The notes beneath the pieces are model-generated. The model had not been told where the DNA came from and did not search any database. It was given only the letters and a program-made list of their open reading frames with translations. 64,000 bases of DNA from Sphingobacterium sp. PCS056 (GTDB lineage Bacteria; Bacteroidota; Bacteroidia; Sphingobacteriales; Sphingobacteriaceae): assembly GCF_023273895.1 (NCBI RefSeq), contig NZ_CP096883.1, positions 1,302,001 to 1,366,000 of the forward strand, read 5' to 3'. Within the stretch, counting starts at the first letter, position 1; the number at the start of each line of letters is the position of its first letter. Positions 53,389 through 62,977 of the stretch are shown here, one piece after another. The position numbers and the translations under genes are program-made.

Positions 53389-55212
53389 ATGATGGAGCAA
53401 AGAGCATTACATAACTTAAAATATTTGGAGAAGATCTTAGATCTGACCAGCGATACTTTATTCTTGATCGATCAAGATAATGTATGTGTAGATGCCATTA
53501 TCAAGACCGACAATCCGATTATCAATCCGCGTATCCAGTTGATCGGATCCAATCTGCTCGATCTTTTGCCGGCATCCACTGCGCAACTTATGGAGCAGGA
53601 ATTTAGCAAATGCCGTCAGACTGGGGATACATCCAACCTGAACTACGATCTCCCGGCGAGCGATCAAACCTACTTCTTTAAATTTATTATCCATAAGTTT
53701 GACGAGGAGCATTTGCTGTGCCAGTATCGCGATATTACGCAGCGCAGTAATATGAAATACCGGCTCAAATCCGCTTTGCAGGCGCAGCTCGAGGTAGGTA
53801 AAGTTGCGCAGATCGGTCATTGGTCGTTTTACACCGAACAGCAAAAATTTTTCATCAGTGGTTTTTCTAATATTCGAAATACAAATATTTTAGAGCCTGA
53901 AATATTTAAGCTCAGTGATTTATTACCTTATATTCATCCCGATGACAGACAGAAGATCATAGATTTTTTAAATATGAATGATGCTGAATACGGTACGTTG
54001 GAATATCGCATGTTGCTTCCAGACAAACCTATCACTTATGTAAGGGCCACAAAATATGCCAAACATCTGGAAAATGGTTATTGTATCGTCGATGGATTCT
54101 CTCAGAATGTAAGTGATTTTATGAAGAATAGGAATGAGCTGGAAATGGTGTTGGCTGTCGTTAATAATGCTCCTTACAGTATTTTCGCTTGCCATTTAGA
54201 TGGTCGACTGGCATTTGCCAATAAAGCTTGTCGCCAGCAAAATGGTCTGATCGAGGAAGGTGATATCAGTGCGCTTGTCGTATATGAAAGTCTGAAAAAT
54301 TTTGATACAAGAAACCAGTGGTGTACGTTTATTGAAAAAATACAGCGTGCCCATGGATATTTGCAATATCGTTGTGATATTGCCTACCCGGAGTTTGATA
54401 TGATTGGTTCCGAGTGCAGTTCGCTGATTATAAAAAATGGTATCGGTGAAGATATTGTATGGACCATCCAGCGCGATATTTCCGATCAGATCAGGTATGA
54501 AGAGCAGCTTTTGAAGTCCAAGGAGGCTGCCGAAGAGTCCGAAAAATTAAAGTCAGCCTTTATTTCCAATATGAACCATGAGATCCGTACACCATTAAGT
54601 GCTATTATTGGTTTTGGTAATATCATTGCCGACACACCAGATCCGGAGTTGCGCAAAGAGTATGGTCAGATTCTGACTACCAATAGCAGTCAATTGTTGC
54701 GGTTGATTTCAGATGTATTGGAGATGTCCCAGATGGATGCTGGTAAAATGCGGTTTAATGCAGAAGTGGTCTCACTCAAAAGCATCCTGAATGAGCTTTC
54801 ATTAAGTTTCAGCAACTTAGAAGATCATCCGGTTCTTATTATCGATATACCCGAAAAAGAGCTCACGGTCCAATTAGACCGCGGTAGAATCATGCAAGTA
54901 CTCGTCAATCTGATCAACAATAGTATGAAATTTACCCCCCCTCATGGAGCTGTTCATATCGGCTACCTCATAGGCGACGAATTTTTTGAGTTTTATGTCA
55001 AGGACAATGGGATCGGTATTCCCAAACATCTTCAGAAATCGATCTTCAACCGTTTCTTTAAGATCAATGAAGCGGCCAAAGGTACCGGGCTTGGACTGTC
55101 TATTTGCAAAGCAATCGTTGAGCAGATGCATGGTGAGATCACGGTTGAATCCGAAGAAGGTCAGGGAACCACCTTCCGTATCAAATTACCCCTTCATAAT
55201 TCTGATTTATAA
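53389..55212 (+). CDS. Soluble PAS-domain histidine kinase
   Basis: 607 residues without membrane helices. Three PAS-like domains fill residues 1-370 (LDLTSDTLFLIDQDNVC, then IGHWSFYTEQQKFF with IHPDDRQ, then NNAPYSIFACHLDGRLAFAN). The kinase core has His397 in SNMNHEIRTPLSAIIGFGN, N-box NLINNSMKFT, G1 DNGIGIPK, and G2 GTGLGLSICKAI. The PAS domains may sense redox or a small molecule, but no cofactor residues are obvious. It lies 11 bp after a glycosyltransferase and 15 bp before the phosphatase-fold gene, so it is part of the polysaccharide operon and may use the receiver at 38724 as partner. Confidence 0.92.
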   Translation: MMEQRALHNLKYLEKILDLTSDTLFLIDQDNVCVDAIIKTDNPIINPRIQLIGSNLLDLLPASTAQLMEQEFSKCRQTGDTSNLNYDLPASDQTYFFKFIIHKFDEEHLLCQYRDITQRSNMKYRLKSALQAQLEVGKVAQIGHWSFYTEQQKFFISGFSNIRNTNILEPEIFKLSDLLPYIHPDDRQKIIDFLNMNDAEYGTLEYRMLLPDKPITYVRATKYAKHLENGYCIVDGFSQNVSDFMKNRNELEMVLAVVNNAPYSIFACHLDGRLAFANKACRQQNGLIEEGDISALVVYESLKNFDTRNQWCTFIEKIQRAHGYLQYRCDIAYPEFDMIGSECSSLIIKNGIGEDIVWTIQRDISDQIRYEEQLLKSKEAAEESEKLKSAFISNMNHEIRTPLSAIIGFGNIIADTPDPELRKEYGQILTTNSSQLLRLISDVLEMSQMDAGKMRFNAEVVSLKSILNELSLSFSNLEDHPVLIIDIPEKELTVQLDRGRIMQVLVNLINNSMKFTPPHGAVHIGYLIGDEFFEFYVKDNGIGIPKHLQKSIFNRFFKINEAAKGTGLGLSICKAIVEQMHGEITVESEEGQGTTFRIKLPLHNSDL

Positions 55213-55227
55213 AGCTGATACTGATTT

Positions 55228-56286
55228 ATGACCAACCATTCAATACCGAAACCGCTTCGCATCCGTGCATCATTGGGTAAAGTCGCTGCTGTTTTATTGA
55301 TGGTGGTCACCTCCCTGTCTTTTCTGGCGTTATATGTCTCGCCGGAGACTTGCGTGTTTTTTCAATGGATCGGTGTTGTTTTACCGATGTTGCTTTTTTG
55401 CAATTTGTTTGTCTTAGTTATTGCCTGGTACAAAAGGAGTTGGTATAGTATTTGTCCCATAATTGCGATACTGGCCAATTTTCATTATTATCCGCATAAA
55501 TTTCAGATGCATAAGCCGGAGGAGGATTATCAGGCCGAGATTAAGTTTGCGACATACAATGTCCATGAGTTTAAAATGATCTATAATTTATCTTCTATGG
55601 AACAGATCGCAGCCTATTTTTCGGACAACCAAGTCAATACGATTTGCTTGCAGGAGGTCCCTTCAGATTGCACAGAGGCAGATCTCAAGCAGATCTTTAC
55701 AAATATGCCTTATGTGATCACAACAGGGGGGCTAGGTTCACACTTTCAATTGGCTATTCTCAGCAAATATCCCTTAGATTCTATTGCTACGGTTTCCTTT
55801 CCCGAACGTCCAAATTGTGCCCTATTGGCCGATATAAAGGTTAATAATGAAAAGATTCGTATTGGCAACTTTCATTTACAGACGACCAACTGGAACCAGG
55901 TCAAAGGGACACTCCTCTACCAGGAAGATACACGTCATAGCTGGACTGATGCCCTGGGTACAATCTCTAATAATTTCAAATTCAGAGGTCGACAAGTGGA
56001 TTCCCTCAGGCGTATATTGGATCGCTCGCCCTATCCGTTGGTCGTGAGCGGAGATTTTAACAATACCCCCGTTTCCTACGGTTACAAAACGATCAAAGGG
56101 GATTTGGAAGATGCGTATCTTGAGGCCGGCAATGGCTATGGCTATACTTACCGTTATTTTATGAAGCTGTACCGCATAGATTTTGTTTTGTATTCGGGAA
56201 TAAGACTGAGAGCGAAAAATTATCGAACCGGCGATATTGATTTTAGTGATCACTCCCCTGTATTGGTCGATATGGCCATAAATTGA
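55228..56286 (+). CDS. Membrane-anchored endonuclease/exonuclease/phosphatase-fold protein
   Basis: 352 residues: three N-terminal membrane helices (about 17-90; KVAAVLLMVVTSLSFLALYV and others) followed by an EEP domain with FATYNVHEF, NTICLQEVPSD (catalytic Glu), IRIGNFHLQTT, VVSGDFNNTPVS (Asp and Asn) and DFSDHSPVLVD (the final Asp-His pair). These are the active-site residues of DNase I-like metal phosphodiesterases. Such anchored proteins may hydrolyse phospholipids, nucleotides or sugar phosphates outside the membrane; the substrate here is unknown. Co-transcribed with the kinase upstream. The next gene follows after 166 bp. Confidence 0.88.
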   Translation: MTNHSIPKPLRIRASLGKVAAVLLMVVTSLSFLALYVSPETCVFFQWIGVVLPMLLFCNLFVLVIAWYKRSWYSICPIIAILANFHYYPHKFQMHKPEEDYQAEIKFATYNVHEFKMIYNLSSMEQIAAYFSDNQVNTICLQEVPSDCTEADLKQIFTNMPYVITTGGLGSHFQLAILSKYPLDSIATVSFPERPNCALLADIKVNNEKIRIGNFHLQTTNWNQVKGTLLYQEDTRHSWTDALGTISNNFKFRGRQVDSLRRILDRSPYPLVVSGDFNNTPVSYGYKTIKGDLEDAYLEAGNGYGYTYRYFMKLYRIDFVLYSGIRLRAKNYRTGDIDFSDHSPVLVDMAIN

Positions 56287-56452
56287 TCTTAGATGTAACA
56301 ACTTTGGACAAAATCACGTTTATACTCTTAAAAACTTCGTTATTTTAAAAAAAATATTTTAATTTAATAGTAGCGAATTTTTTGATTTTAAATTATATTT
56401 ACAAATAATGTTATGGATGTATTCCAATTATTGTGTAAGCTGCAAATGACTT

Positions 56453-57586
56453 ATGGAAATTGATTTTTCACTTTATAATATCCTCATCGTCGAGGATTCA
56501 GATGTCAACCTCTACCTATTGAAGGGTATTCTTGAAAAGGAATCATTCAATGTGTTTTCAGCTTCAGATGCTGTTTCTGCGCTGGAGCATCTTCGCACAG
56601 AAACAATCGACCTGATTTTAATGGATGTCATGCTCGGTGAGATCAATGGCTATGAGCTCACCAAACAGTTGAAGTCGATCGCAGCCTATCAGTTTATTCC
56701 TGTTATATTTATCACAAACCTAAGCAGTCCCGAAGATATTGTACAAGGCTTTGATAGCGGTGGTGTCGATTATGTCACCAAGCCTTTTAATAAAATGGAG
56801 CTTCTGCAGCGCATCAAACATCAGATCCGCATTATCGCCTCCAATCATACCATTAGCCGACAGACGGCAGAGCTCAAAGAAGCTATTCTCAATCGTGACC
56901 GCATGTATGCGATCTTGGCACATGATCTGCGCAGCCCCATTTCCTCCCTCAAAATGATCCTCAATATCCTCACGATGCAGACCGAAACACAAGATAATGG
57001 CTATGCCGCGATGGTCCATACCGGAAATGATATTGCCGAACAGCTTTTTAGTGTACTGGACAATTTGCTCAAGTGGACCAAATCCAGTCTTGGTATGCTG
57101 AGTTATATTCCTCAAAAACTGAATCTGAATGAGCTCATTTTAGGAGTTGTGGAGACCTTATCGCCCACAGCGAAATTGAAGAATATCAAACTCGACATCG
57201 ATCTGCAGTCCGGATTAGAGATCTTTTTTGATGTGGACATCATGAAAAGTATCTTACGCAATCTGTTGATCAATGCGGTCAAATTTAGTCATAGCGACTC
57301 TTCGGTTACAGTCAATCTATATCGGGAAGAAGAATGGGCAGTGGTCGAGATCATCGATACTGGGGTGGGCATGAGCCCTGAGATTCAGGAACAATTACGT
57401 AACCAGGTTTCGCGAGAGGGGTCGGTCACTCCGATGCATGATCAAGGGAAGGGCCTTGGACTGTGGGTTGTCTACCATTTTATTCACCGTCATGGAGGAA
57501 AGTTCTTTTTCGAATCCGAGGAATACCACGGATCCCGTTTTGGATTTAAGGTCAAGTTGGTTGCTCATGAGCAACCAACGATATAA
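56453..57586 (+). CDS. Receiver-histidine kinase hybrid (receiver first)
   Basis: 377 residues. An N-terminal receiver (about 7-125) has IVEDSD, Asp58 in LILMDVMLGEING and Lys in VTKPFNK. A HisKA/ATPase core follows with His157 in LAHDLRSPISSLKMIL, N-box RNLLINAVKFS, G1 DTGVGMSPE and G2 GKGLGLWVV. No membrane helix or other sensor domain, so input is probably the phosphorylation of the receiver itself, by another kinase. It could relay between the PAS kinase and the 7TM kinase systems nearby. It ends the plus-strand run; a terminator is 18 bp downstream. Confidence 0.92.
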   Translation: MEIDFSLYNILIVEDSDVNLYLLKGILEKESFNVFSASDAVSALEHLRTETIDLILMDVMLGEINGYELTKQLKSIAAYQFIPVIFITNLSSPEDIVQGFDSGGVDYVTKPFNKMELLQRIKHQIRIIASNHTISRQTAELKEAILNRDRMYAILAHDLRSPISSLKMILNILTMQTETQDNGYAAMVHTGNDIAEQLFSVLDNLLKWTKSSLGMLSYIPQKLNLNELILGVVETLSPTAKLKNIKLDIDLQSGLEIFFDVDIMKSILRNLLINAVKFSHSDSSVTVNLYREEEWAVVEIIDTGVGMSPEIQEQLRNQVSREGSVTPMHDQGKGLGLWVVYHFIHRHGGKFFFESEEYHGSRFGFKVKLVAHEQPTI

Positions 57587-57604
57587 AAACAACTTTTTAT
57601 AGCC

Positions 57605-57646
57605 AAAATGCACCATATCCGTTGGATGGATACCGTGCATTTTTAT
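57605..57646. terminator. Bidirectional terminator
   Basis: AAAATGCAC (57605-57613) pairs with GTGCATTTT (57635-57643); an inner TATCC/GGATA stem narrows the loop. A TTTTT run on the plus strand overlaps the end of the right arm; on the minus strand the arm gives TTTT then GGCTATAAAAAG. Placed between the convergent hybrid kinase and the UDP-xylose synthase genes. Confidence 0.8.
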
Positions 57647-58582
57647 TTAAGATAGAGATTTAAAATAAGCAATCGTCTTTTTAAGACCTTCCTCCAACTG
57701 GATCTTGGGCTCCCAATTTAATTTGGATTTTGCCAGGTCGATATCCGGTTTTCGTTGTTTCGGATCATCAGAAGGTAAAGGCTGGAAGATGATTTTTGAC
57801 TTGGATCCGGTCAGTTCGATCACTTTCTCCGCAAGCTCACGGATACTAAATTCATTTGGATTGCCCATATTGATCGGACCGATCGTATCGCTCGTACTTC
57901 CCATCATTTTGATCATCCCTTCCACCAGATCATCCACATATTGAAAACTTCGGGTCTGTGAGCCATCTCCATAGAGTGTGATATCTTGGTTGTTCAAGGC
58001 CTGAATGATGAAATTAGATACCACGCGCCCATCATTCGGATGCATGTTGGGTCCATAGGTATTGAATATCCGGATGATTTTGATCTTGACATGATTCATG
58101 CGGTGATAGTCCATAAACAGCGTTTCGGCACATCTCTTTCCTTCATCGTAACAGGAACGGATACCGATGGGGTTGACATTTCCCCAGTACGATTCTGTTT
58201 GCGGATGCACGATCGGGTCACCATAGACCTCACTGGTAGAAGCTTGCAATATTTTGATGTTTAACCGTTTTGCCAATCCCAACATATTGATTGCACCCAT
58301 TACCGAAGTTTTCACGGTTTTGATTGCATTAAATTGATAATGTATAGGTGAGGCAGGGCAGGCCAGATTATAGATTTCATCTACCTCGATAAAGTAAGGC
58401 ATCGTGACATCATGTCGGATGGCCTCAAAGTATGGATTTGATAATAGTGGCGCTATATTCTCTTTAGACCCGGTAAAATAGTTATCCAAAGAAATGACCT
58501 CATTGCCCTCATCGAGCAATCTTTTGCACAAGTGCGAGCCAATAAAACCAGCTCCGCCCGTTATCAATATTCTTTTTTTCAT
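57647..58582 (-). CDS. uxs: UDP-glucuronate decarboxylase (UDP-xylose synthase)
   Basis: 311 residues, an extended short-chain dehydrogenase. NAD-binding [20 protein letters not shown] at the N-terminus, [11 protein letters not shown], the catalytic Thr-Ser in [11 protein letters not shown], Tyr-Lys in [11 protein letters not shown], and [10 protein letters not shown] and [11 protein letters not shown] are the marks of the UXS group. It converts UDP-glucuronate to UDP-xylose with NAD recycled inside the enzyme. Its substrate is made by the UDP-glucose dehydrogenase encoded divergently 191 bp away. A -7-like TAAATTTG is at 58648-58641 (minus strand). Confidence 0.93.
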   Translation of the reverse strand: MKKRILITGGAGFIGSHLCKRLLDEGNEVISLDNYFTGSKENIAPLLSNPYFEAIRHDVTMPYFIEVDEIYNLACPASPIHYQFNAIKTVKTSVMGAINMLGLAKRLNIKILQASTSEVYGDPIVHPQTESYWGNVNPIGIRSCYDEGKRCAETLFMDYHRMNHVKIKIIRIFNTYGPNMHPNDGRVVSNFIIQALNNQDITLYGDGSQTRSFQYVDDLVEGMIKMMGSTSDTIGPINMGNPNEFSIRELAEKVIELTGSKSKIIFQPLPSDDPKQRKPDIDLAKSKLNWEPKIQLEEGLKKTIAYFKSLS

Positions 58583-58773
58583 GTATATTCTTTTATAAGA
58601 AGTTGAACATTACGAAGATATAGATATCGCAGTTGTCAGACAAATTTATTCCGCTTCGTATTGAAATTTAGTAAATAATTCACTAATTTCGATACATGCA
58701 CGTATCTACGGTAACCGCCTTATATTTTGAGAGTTAAAAATGGTTGCCGATGATGTTGTTTTAGTATACTTAG

Positions 58774-60156
58774 ATGAGAGAAATTAAGAGAATAGCCTGT
58801 GTTGGAGCAGGGTATGTAGGTGGTCCGACCATGTCGGTTATTGCTCAAAAAAATCCAAATATTACCATCACTGTTGTTGATTTAAATCAGGCCCGTATCG
58901 ATGCTTGGAATGACCCCGATCTAAACAATCTTCCTATATATGAGCCCGGTCTGGATGCAGTGGTCGCTGAGGCCAGAGGGCGCAATCTTTTTTTCTCGAC
59001 CGATGTCGATAAAGCGATTGAAGAGGCCGACATGATCTTTATTTCGGTCAATACCCCAACCAAGACCTATGGCAAGGGCAAGGGACAAGCAGCCGATTTA
59101 AAATATATTGAACTATGTGCCCGTCAGATTGCGCGAGTCGCCAAAGACGATAAGATTGTCGTCGAAAAATCCACCCTGCCCGTCCGCACAGCAGCAGCTC
59201 TCAAGAGTATCTTGGACAATACCGGAAATGGTGTTAATTTCCATATTCTTTCCAATCCCGAGTTTTTAGCAGAAGGTACGGCTGTACCCGACCTGCACAG
59301 CCCAGATCGGGTATTGATCGGTGGAGAAGATCAGGAAGCTATTCAAGCTCTGGTGCAGATTTACGAAGCTTGGGTGCCCAGAGATCGCATATTGACCACC
59401 AATCTATGGTCTTCCGAATTGTCAAAACTCGTAGCAAATGCTTTCTTGGCACAGCGCGTATCTTCGATCAATGCCATTTCCGAGCTGTGCGAAGTGACAG
59501 GAGCCAATGTAGATGAAGTGTCACGTGCCATCGGTTATGATTCGCGTATCGGATCCAAATTTTTAAAAGCATCCGTTGGATTTGGAGGGTCATGCTTCCA
59601 AAAAGATATTCTCAACCTGGTTTACATCGCCCGCACCTATAATCTCACCGCTGTAGCAGATTATTGGGAACAAGTGATTCTGTTAAACGATCACCAGAAA
59701 GACCGATTTGCGCAAAAGATCATCCAGACCATGTACAATACGGTCAATGGTAAGCAGATTGCATTCTTAGGCTGGGCGTTTAAAAAAGATACCAATGATA
59801 CCCGCGAATCGGCAGCGATTTATGTCGCCGATCACCTCTTGGATGAAGAAGCCGAGATCGTGGTGTACGATCCCAAGGTTTCGGCCGAGCAGATCTATCG
59901 CGATCTGGATTACCTCGGTACGCGTTCTCCGGCAGAAAACCGCCGTTTATTGACGGTTGTAAACGAGCCTCATCAAGCCCTGACAGGAGCACATGCGGTA
60001 GCGATATTGACCGAGTGGGATGAGTTTAAACAATACGATTGGGCACAGATAAAAGAAGGAATGAAAAAACCAGCTTTTGTATTTGATGGCCGCAAGATTT
60101 TAGATAGAAAGCAGCTCGAAAGATTCGGTTTTCAGTACTATGCTATTGGCGAGTAG
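58774..60156 (+). CDS. ugd: UDP-glucose 6-dehydrogenase, animal-like form
   Basis: 460 residues. The Rossmann start [75 protein letters not shown] and the catalytic Cys in [14 protein letters not shown] follow the eukaryotic UGDH pattern almost word for word, in place of the shorter bacterial Ugd/TuaD pattern. It oxidises UDP-glucose to UDP-glucuronate with two NAD. Together with the UDP-xylose synthase it gives UDP-GlcA and UDP-Xyl for the polymer. This long form is also found in some bacteria, so recent transfer from eukaryotes is not implied. Confidence 0.94.
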   Translation: MREIKRIACVGAGYVGGPTMSVIAQKNPNITITVVDLNQARIDAWNDPDLNNLPIYEPGLDAVVAEARGRNLFFSTDVDKAIEEADMIFISVNTPTKTYGKGKGQAADLKYIELCARQIARVAKDDKIVVEKSTLPVRTAAALKSILDNTGNGVNFHILSNPEFLAEGTAVPDLHSPDRVLIGGEDQEAIQALVQIYEAWVPRDRILTTNLWSSELSKLVANAFLAQRVSSINAISELCEVTGANVDEVSRAIGYDSRIGSKFLKASVGFGGSCFQKDILNLVYIARTYNLTAVADYWEQVILLNDHQKDRFAQKIIQTMYNTVNGKQIAFLGWAFKKDTNDTRESAAIYVADHLLDEEAEIVVYDPKVSAEQIYRDLDYLGTRSPAENRRLLTVVNEPHQALTGAHAVAILTEWDEFKQYDWAQIKEGMKKPAFVFDGRKILDRKQLERFGFQYYAIGE

Positions 60157-60164
60157 CAGTACGC

Positions 60165-60195
60165 AAGTTGTTTAGGATCCTGTCCTAAACAACTT
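60165..60195. terminator. Terminator between convergent genes
   Basis: A perfect 13-bp stem, AAGTTGTTTAGGA (60165-60177) and its complement (60183-60195), with a TCCTG loop, then TCAATTTTCC on the plus strand. It is 8 bp after the ugd stop and abuts the stop of the minus-strand regulator. The T-run is weak. Confidence 0.7.
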
Positions 60196-60807
60196 TCAAT
60201 TTTCCAGCATATGCTGATGTTCGATCGCCCAGGTCAATAGCGCATTATTTTCCTCCTCCAGAGAAAGCTTCCTGCAGATGCGGTGACGTGTGTTTTTGAT
60301 GGTATATGGACTTAAGCACAGTTTATCTGCGATATGTTTGGTGGTGTAGCGATTGGCGATGAGTTTGAGTACCTGTATTTCGGCAGAAGTCAGTTCGGAC
60401 AGATTAGGGCTTATTTTTCGGTTTCTCTTATCCTGAGCGATACGTTGTATAGCGATATGGGTTCCAGCATATAGCCGACTTTCATTCAATGGTTTTATAA
60501 TATAGTTTTCAGCATTGACCGCGATGGTCCGATCGATGCAGTGTTTCGAGTCATAAGAAGTGATGAAGATCAGCGAGAATTGCTTTTCAGCCTTATATTT
60601 CACCATCAGGTCGATCCCGTCGCAATCATCCTGCAGCTGAATATCGCAAAGCACCAGATCCGGCTGCTGCTCCCGCATGTAGTTGTCCACCTCTTCCACA
60701 GAAAGCGCGATATTGATCTCGATATTTTGGTAGAAGGCATAAAAATGTTGCTCGATAAAACGGGCAATGATCATTTCATCTTCAATAATTAAGATCTTTA
60801 TTTCCAT
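60196..60807 (-). CDS. NarL/LuxR-type response regulator
   Basis: 203 residues. The receiver (about 1-120) has IIEDEM, Asp55 in LVLCDIQLQDDCDGIDLM, a Thr-Ser switch (FITSYD) and Lys in IIKPLN. The C-terminal LuxR-type helix-turn-helix (about 138-195) reads LTSAEIQVLKLIANRYTTKH followed by IADKLCLSPYTIKNTRHRIC. It starts 10 bp inside the end of the 7TM kinase gene, so they are coupled and clearly partners. The position beside the polysaccharide cluster suggests control of it, but no direct evidence exists in the sequence. Confidence 0.92.
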   Translation of the reverse strand: MEIKILIIEDEMIIARFIEQHFYAFYQNIEINIALSVEEVDNYMREQQPDLVLCDIQLQDDCDGIDLMVKYKAEKQFSLIFITSYDSKHCIDRTIAVNAENYIIKPLNESRLYAGTHIAIQRIAQDKRNRKISPNLSELTSAEIQVLKLIANRYTTKHIADKLCLSPYTIKNTRHRICRKLSLEEENNALLTWAIEHQHMLEN

Positions 60808-62696
60808 AGTCCTTTTTTAAATTCAAAGTGATAGTGATACCCATTTTTAGGGTTGATGCTGATCTCACCCTTGATCTGGCGGGCAAGATCCCTGATCAGC
60901 GCTATACCTAAGGACGAGTCTGCGACCAAGGTATCCGAACCTACGCCATTGTCCCAAAATACGATCGACAATTTGTCCGTTGACTGTGTGATCTCCAGCG
61001 TGATTGTAGGAGACTCCTCCCGTTCAGTCGGAAAGGCATACTTGTAAGCATTGGTCAGCAGCTCCGTGATGATCAGTCCCAGTGAAGTTGATATATGGGT
61101 CGGGATCCAATAGTCGAGCACACAGTACAGATCGATCGCTATCCTCTGTTTGGGATCATACAGCATCTGCAGGTAGCTGATGGTTTCCATCACCAATTGA
61201 TCCAGTTTCAATTTATTGCCCTTGTTGTGTACCAGGAGCTGATTGACCAGCATCATGGTATGGATCCGGCTTTGCATCTCCTGAATAGCAGGATTGCTGG
61301 TCACGCTATTTTTATCCCCTTTTTGATATAGGCTGCCCAGACTGTACAGCAGTTGTAGATTATTTTTGACCCGGTGGTTGAGCTCATCGATCAAGGTTTC
61401 GATATATGTATTCTTTTCCAAGAGCTCCGATTGCTGCTTACTTAAAGCTGTATTGGCCATGTGGAGTTCAGCGGTGCGTTCTTCCACACGAATCTCTATC
61501 GATTTATGGTATTCCAGTTCCTGCTTACGGATGCGCAGTCGGATTGCAATCAGAAAGATAATCGTGATGCTCAGTACAAAAAGCTGGATCACGGCAGGGA
61601 TATAGAGGAGTGATTTTTCATCCATTTTGATCAGCAAGATCACAATGAGCCCGATCCCTAATGAAAAACAGGTTGTGCCATAGGCAAGGAATCGCTGTGG
61701 TTCATCCACCTTTTTCCAGAGATATATAAATAGAGTCGACAGATACACAATATGTATCGCACCCAAAATAAAATTAATACGGTTGGAAAGATAGTAATTT
61801 GACGTGGTATAGCAGTAGATAAAGCTGAAAACAGCAAAAGAAACCACCAATAAGCAGATGATGAGTGCCAGTTTATAAAACAGCGGGCTCAATTTTTTCA
61901 GATTTAGAAAATCCAGGAGCAGCAGATAGAAACTGATGGTTCCGAGCCGATAGAACAGCGGACCTATGGTCCATCCCATGCGCGGGTTTTCAGCAAAAAA
62001 CAAGTCTATAAAGTCTTTCTGCAAGGCAAAACTATACATGCCCACAGCCATTAAAAAGGTAAAGATCCAGATATATGGTCGGTAGCGTGACACGATCCAT
62101 GCCAGTGCAATATACAGGAGCAGTACGATGATCGCGCCTTCTAAGAAAGCGTAGATATTGGATTCTTTTTGCTGCCTTTTGAGATAAGCCAGCTGATCTT
62201 CGATATAGAAATCCAGCTGGGGGCTATAGCCTTTGATATGATGGATTTTCAACAGGCAGGTGTAGGTTTTGGTGACATCTAGTTCCAGTGTGAAATGATT
62301 GCGATCATCACCAGGACTGATCTCCTTGAGAGGTCTGAACAGTCCCGCTTTTCGGCTATCGATCGCGACACTGCTGCGGTCGTCGATCAGGGTCAGGTCC
62401 ACATAGGTCAGGTTGTTAAAAGAAAGAACATAAGTTTTCTTTTTATAGTCTTTACTGGCCGGGATATGGATGCGGAGCCAATAGATACCTTTCGCATCAA
62501 AATCATCCTGCTTGATTTTAGGGTTTTTGAAAATGGATTTATTATGGTAGTAAAACAGCGGACTGTCTTCGTTCAGCTGCTCCTGGGCAATGAGTACCGT
62601 TGGAATTTCATTTGTGCGCTGTATTGCTGCAGACCCTTTTAAAGATACTACAAGTAAAAAAAACAGCAAAAAAGGGGCAACGAGGTCAGGTTTCAT
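60798..62696 (-). CDS. 7TM-DISM sensor kinase of the HisKA_2 type
   Basis: 632 residues: signal peptide (LVAPFLLFFLLVVSLKGSAA), an extracellular 7TMR-DISM domain (about 35-170) with ESPLFYYHNKSIFKNP-like and IYWLRIHIPA lines, seven membrane helices (about 185-385; for example FYLLLLDFLNLKK, PAVIQLFVLSITIIFLIAIR), a coiled coil, and a HisKA_2 core: His441 in LIDELNHRVKNNLQLLYSLG, N-box ELLTNAYKYAF, G1 WDNGVGSD, and SLGIALIRDLARQIKG. DISM domains often bind carbohydrates, which would suit control of a surface glycan. Partner is the LuxR-type regulator overlapping its 3' end. Confidence 0.9.
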   Translation of the reverse strand: MKPDLVAPFLLFFLLVVSLKGSAAIQRTNEIPTVLIAQEQLNEDSPLFYYHNKSIFKNPKIKQDDFDAKGIYWLRIHIPASKDYKKKTYVLSFNNLTYVDLTLIDDRSSVAIDSRKAGLFRPLKEISPGDDRNHFTLELDVTKTYTCLLKIHHIKGYSPQLDFYIEDQLAYLKRQQKESNIYAFLEGAIIVLLLYIALAWIVSRYRPYIWIFTFLMAVGMYSFALQKDFIDLFFAENPRMGWTIGPLFYRLGTISFYLLLLDFLNLKKLSPLFYKLALIICLLVVSFAVFSFIYCYTTSNYYLSNRINFILGAIHIVYLSTLFIYLWKKVDEPQRFLAYGTTCFSLGIGLIVILLIKMDEKSLLYIPAVIQLFVLSITIIFLIAIRLRIRKQELEYHKSIEIRVEERTAELHMANTALSKQQSELLEKNTYIETLIDELNHRVKNNLQLLYSLGSLYQKGDKNSVTSNPAIQEMQSRIHTMMLVNQLLVHNKGNKLKLDQLVMETISYLQMLYDPKQRIAIDLYCVLDYWIPTHISTSLGLIITELLTNAYKYAFPTEREESPTITLEITQSTDKLSIVFWDNGVGSDTLVADSSLGIALIRDLARQIKGEISINPKNGYHYHFEFKKGLWK

Positions 62697-62771
62697 TTGT
62701 CCCTACAAATGTGCATTATTTACCTGAATATTGAGGTTTATTACTGTGATTTTTTTTAAACTAAAGTTAAA

Positions 62772-62789
62772 AGAGACCCCAGGGTCTCT
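62772..62789. other. Palindrome AGAGACCC-CA-GGGTCTCT
   Basis: 8-bp perfect arms around CA, in the 281-bp divergent gap between the 7TM kinase gene and the small membrane protein gene, 76 bp upstream of the kinase start. Spacer too short for a normal hairpin loop, so an operator is more likely than a terminator. Function unknown. Confidence 0.4.
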
Positions 62790-62977
62790 GTTATAACACC
62801 AATATTCACCCTACTTTTGATAGAAATTAGGAACTGTTTCATATTAAGTCTTTTAGATGTTTGGCAAAAGAACGTCAAAGTGGTCTATTATTTTTTATGA
62901 ACAGCCTGATATGTTATTATTTGAGTGCGCTCACAATCGTACAAAGATTTTGTTTTATTGTTTAACATATACGAGGT

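Noticed and set aside
58774..60156. Recent horizontal transfer of ugd from a eukaryote
   Set aside because: Similarity to animal UGDH is real, but this long form also exists in bacteria, and the codon use looks like that of the neighbours. Only a tree could decide.
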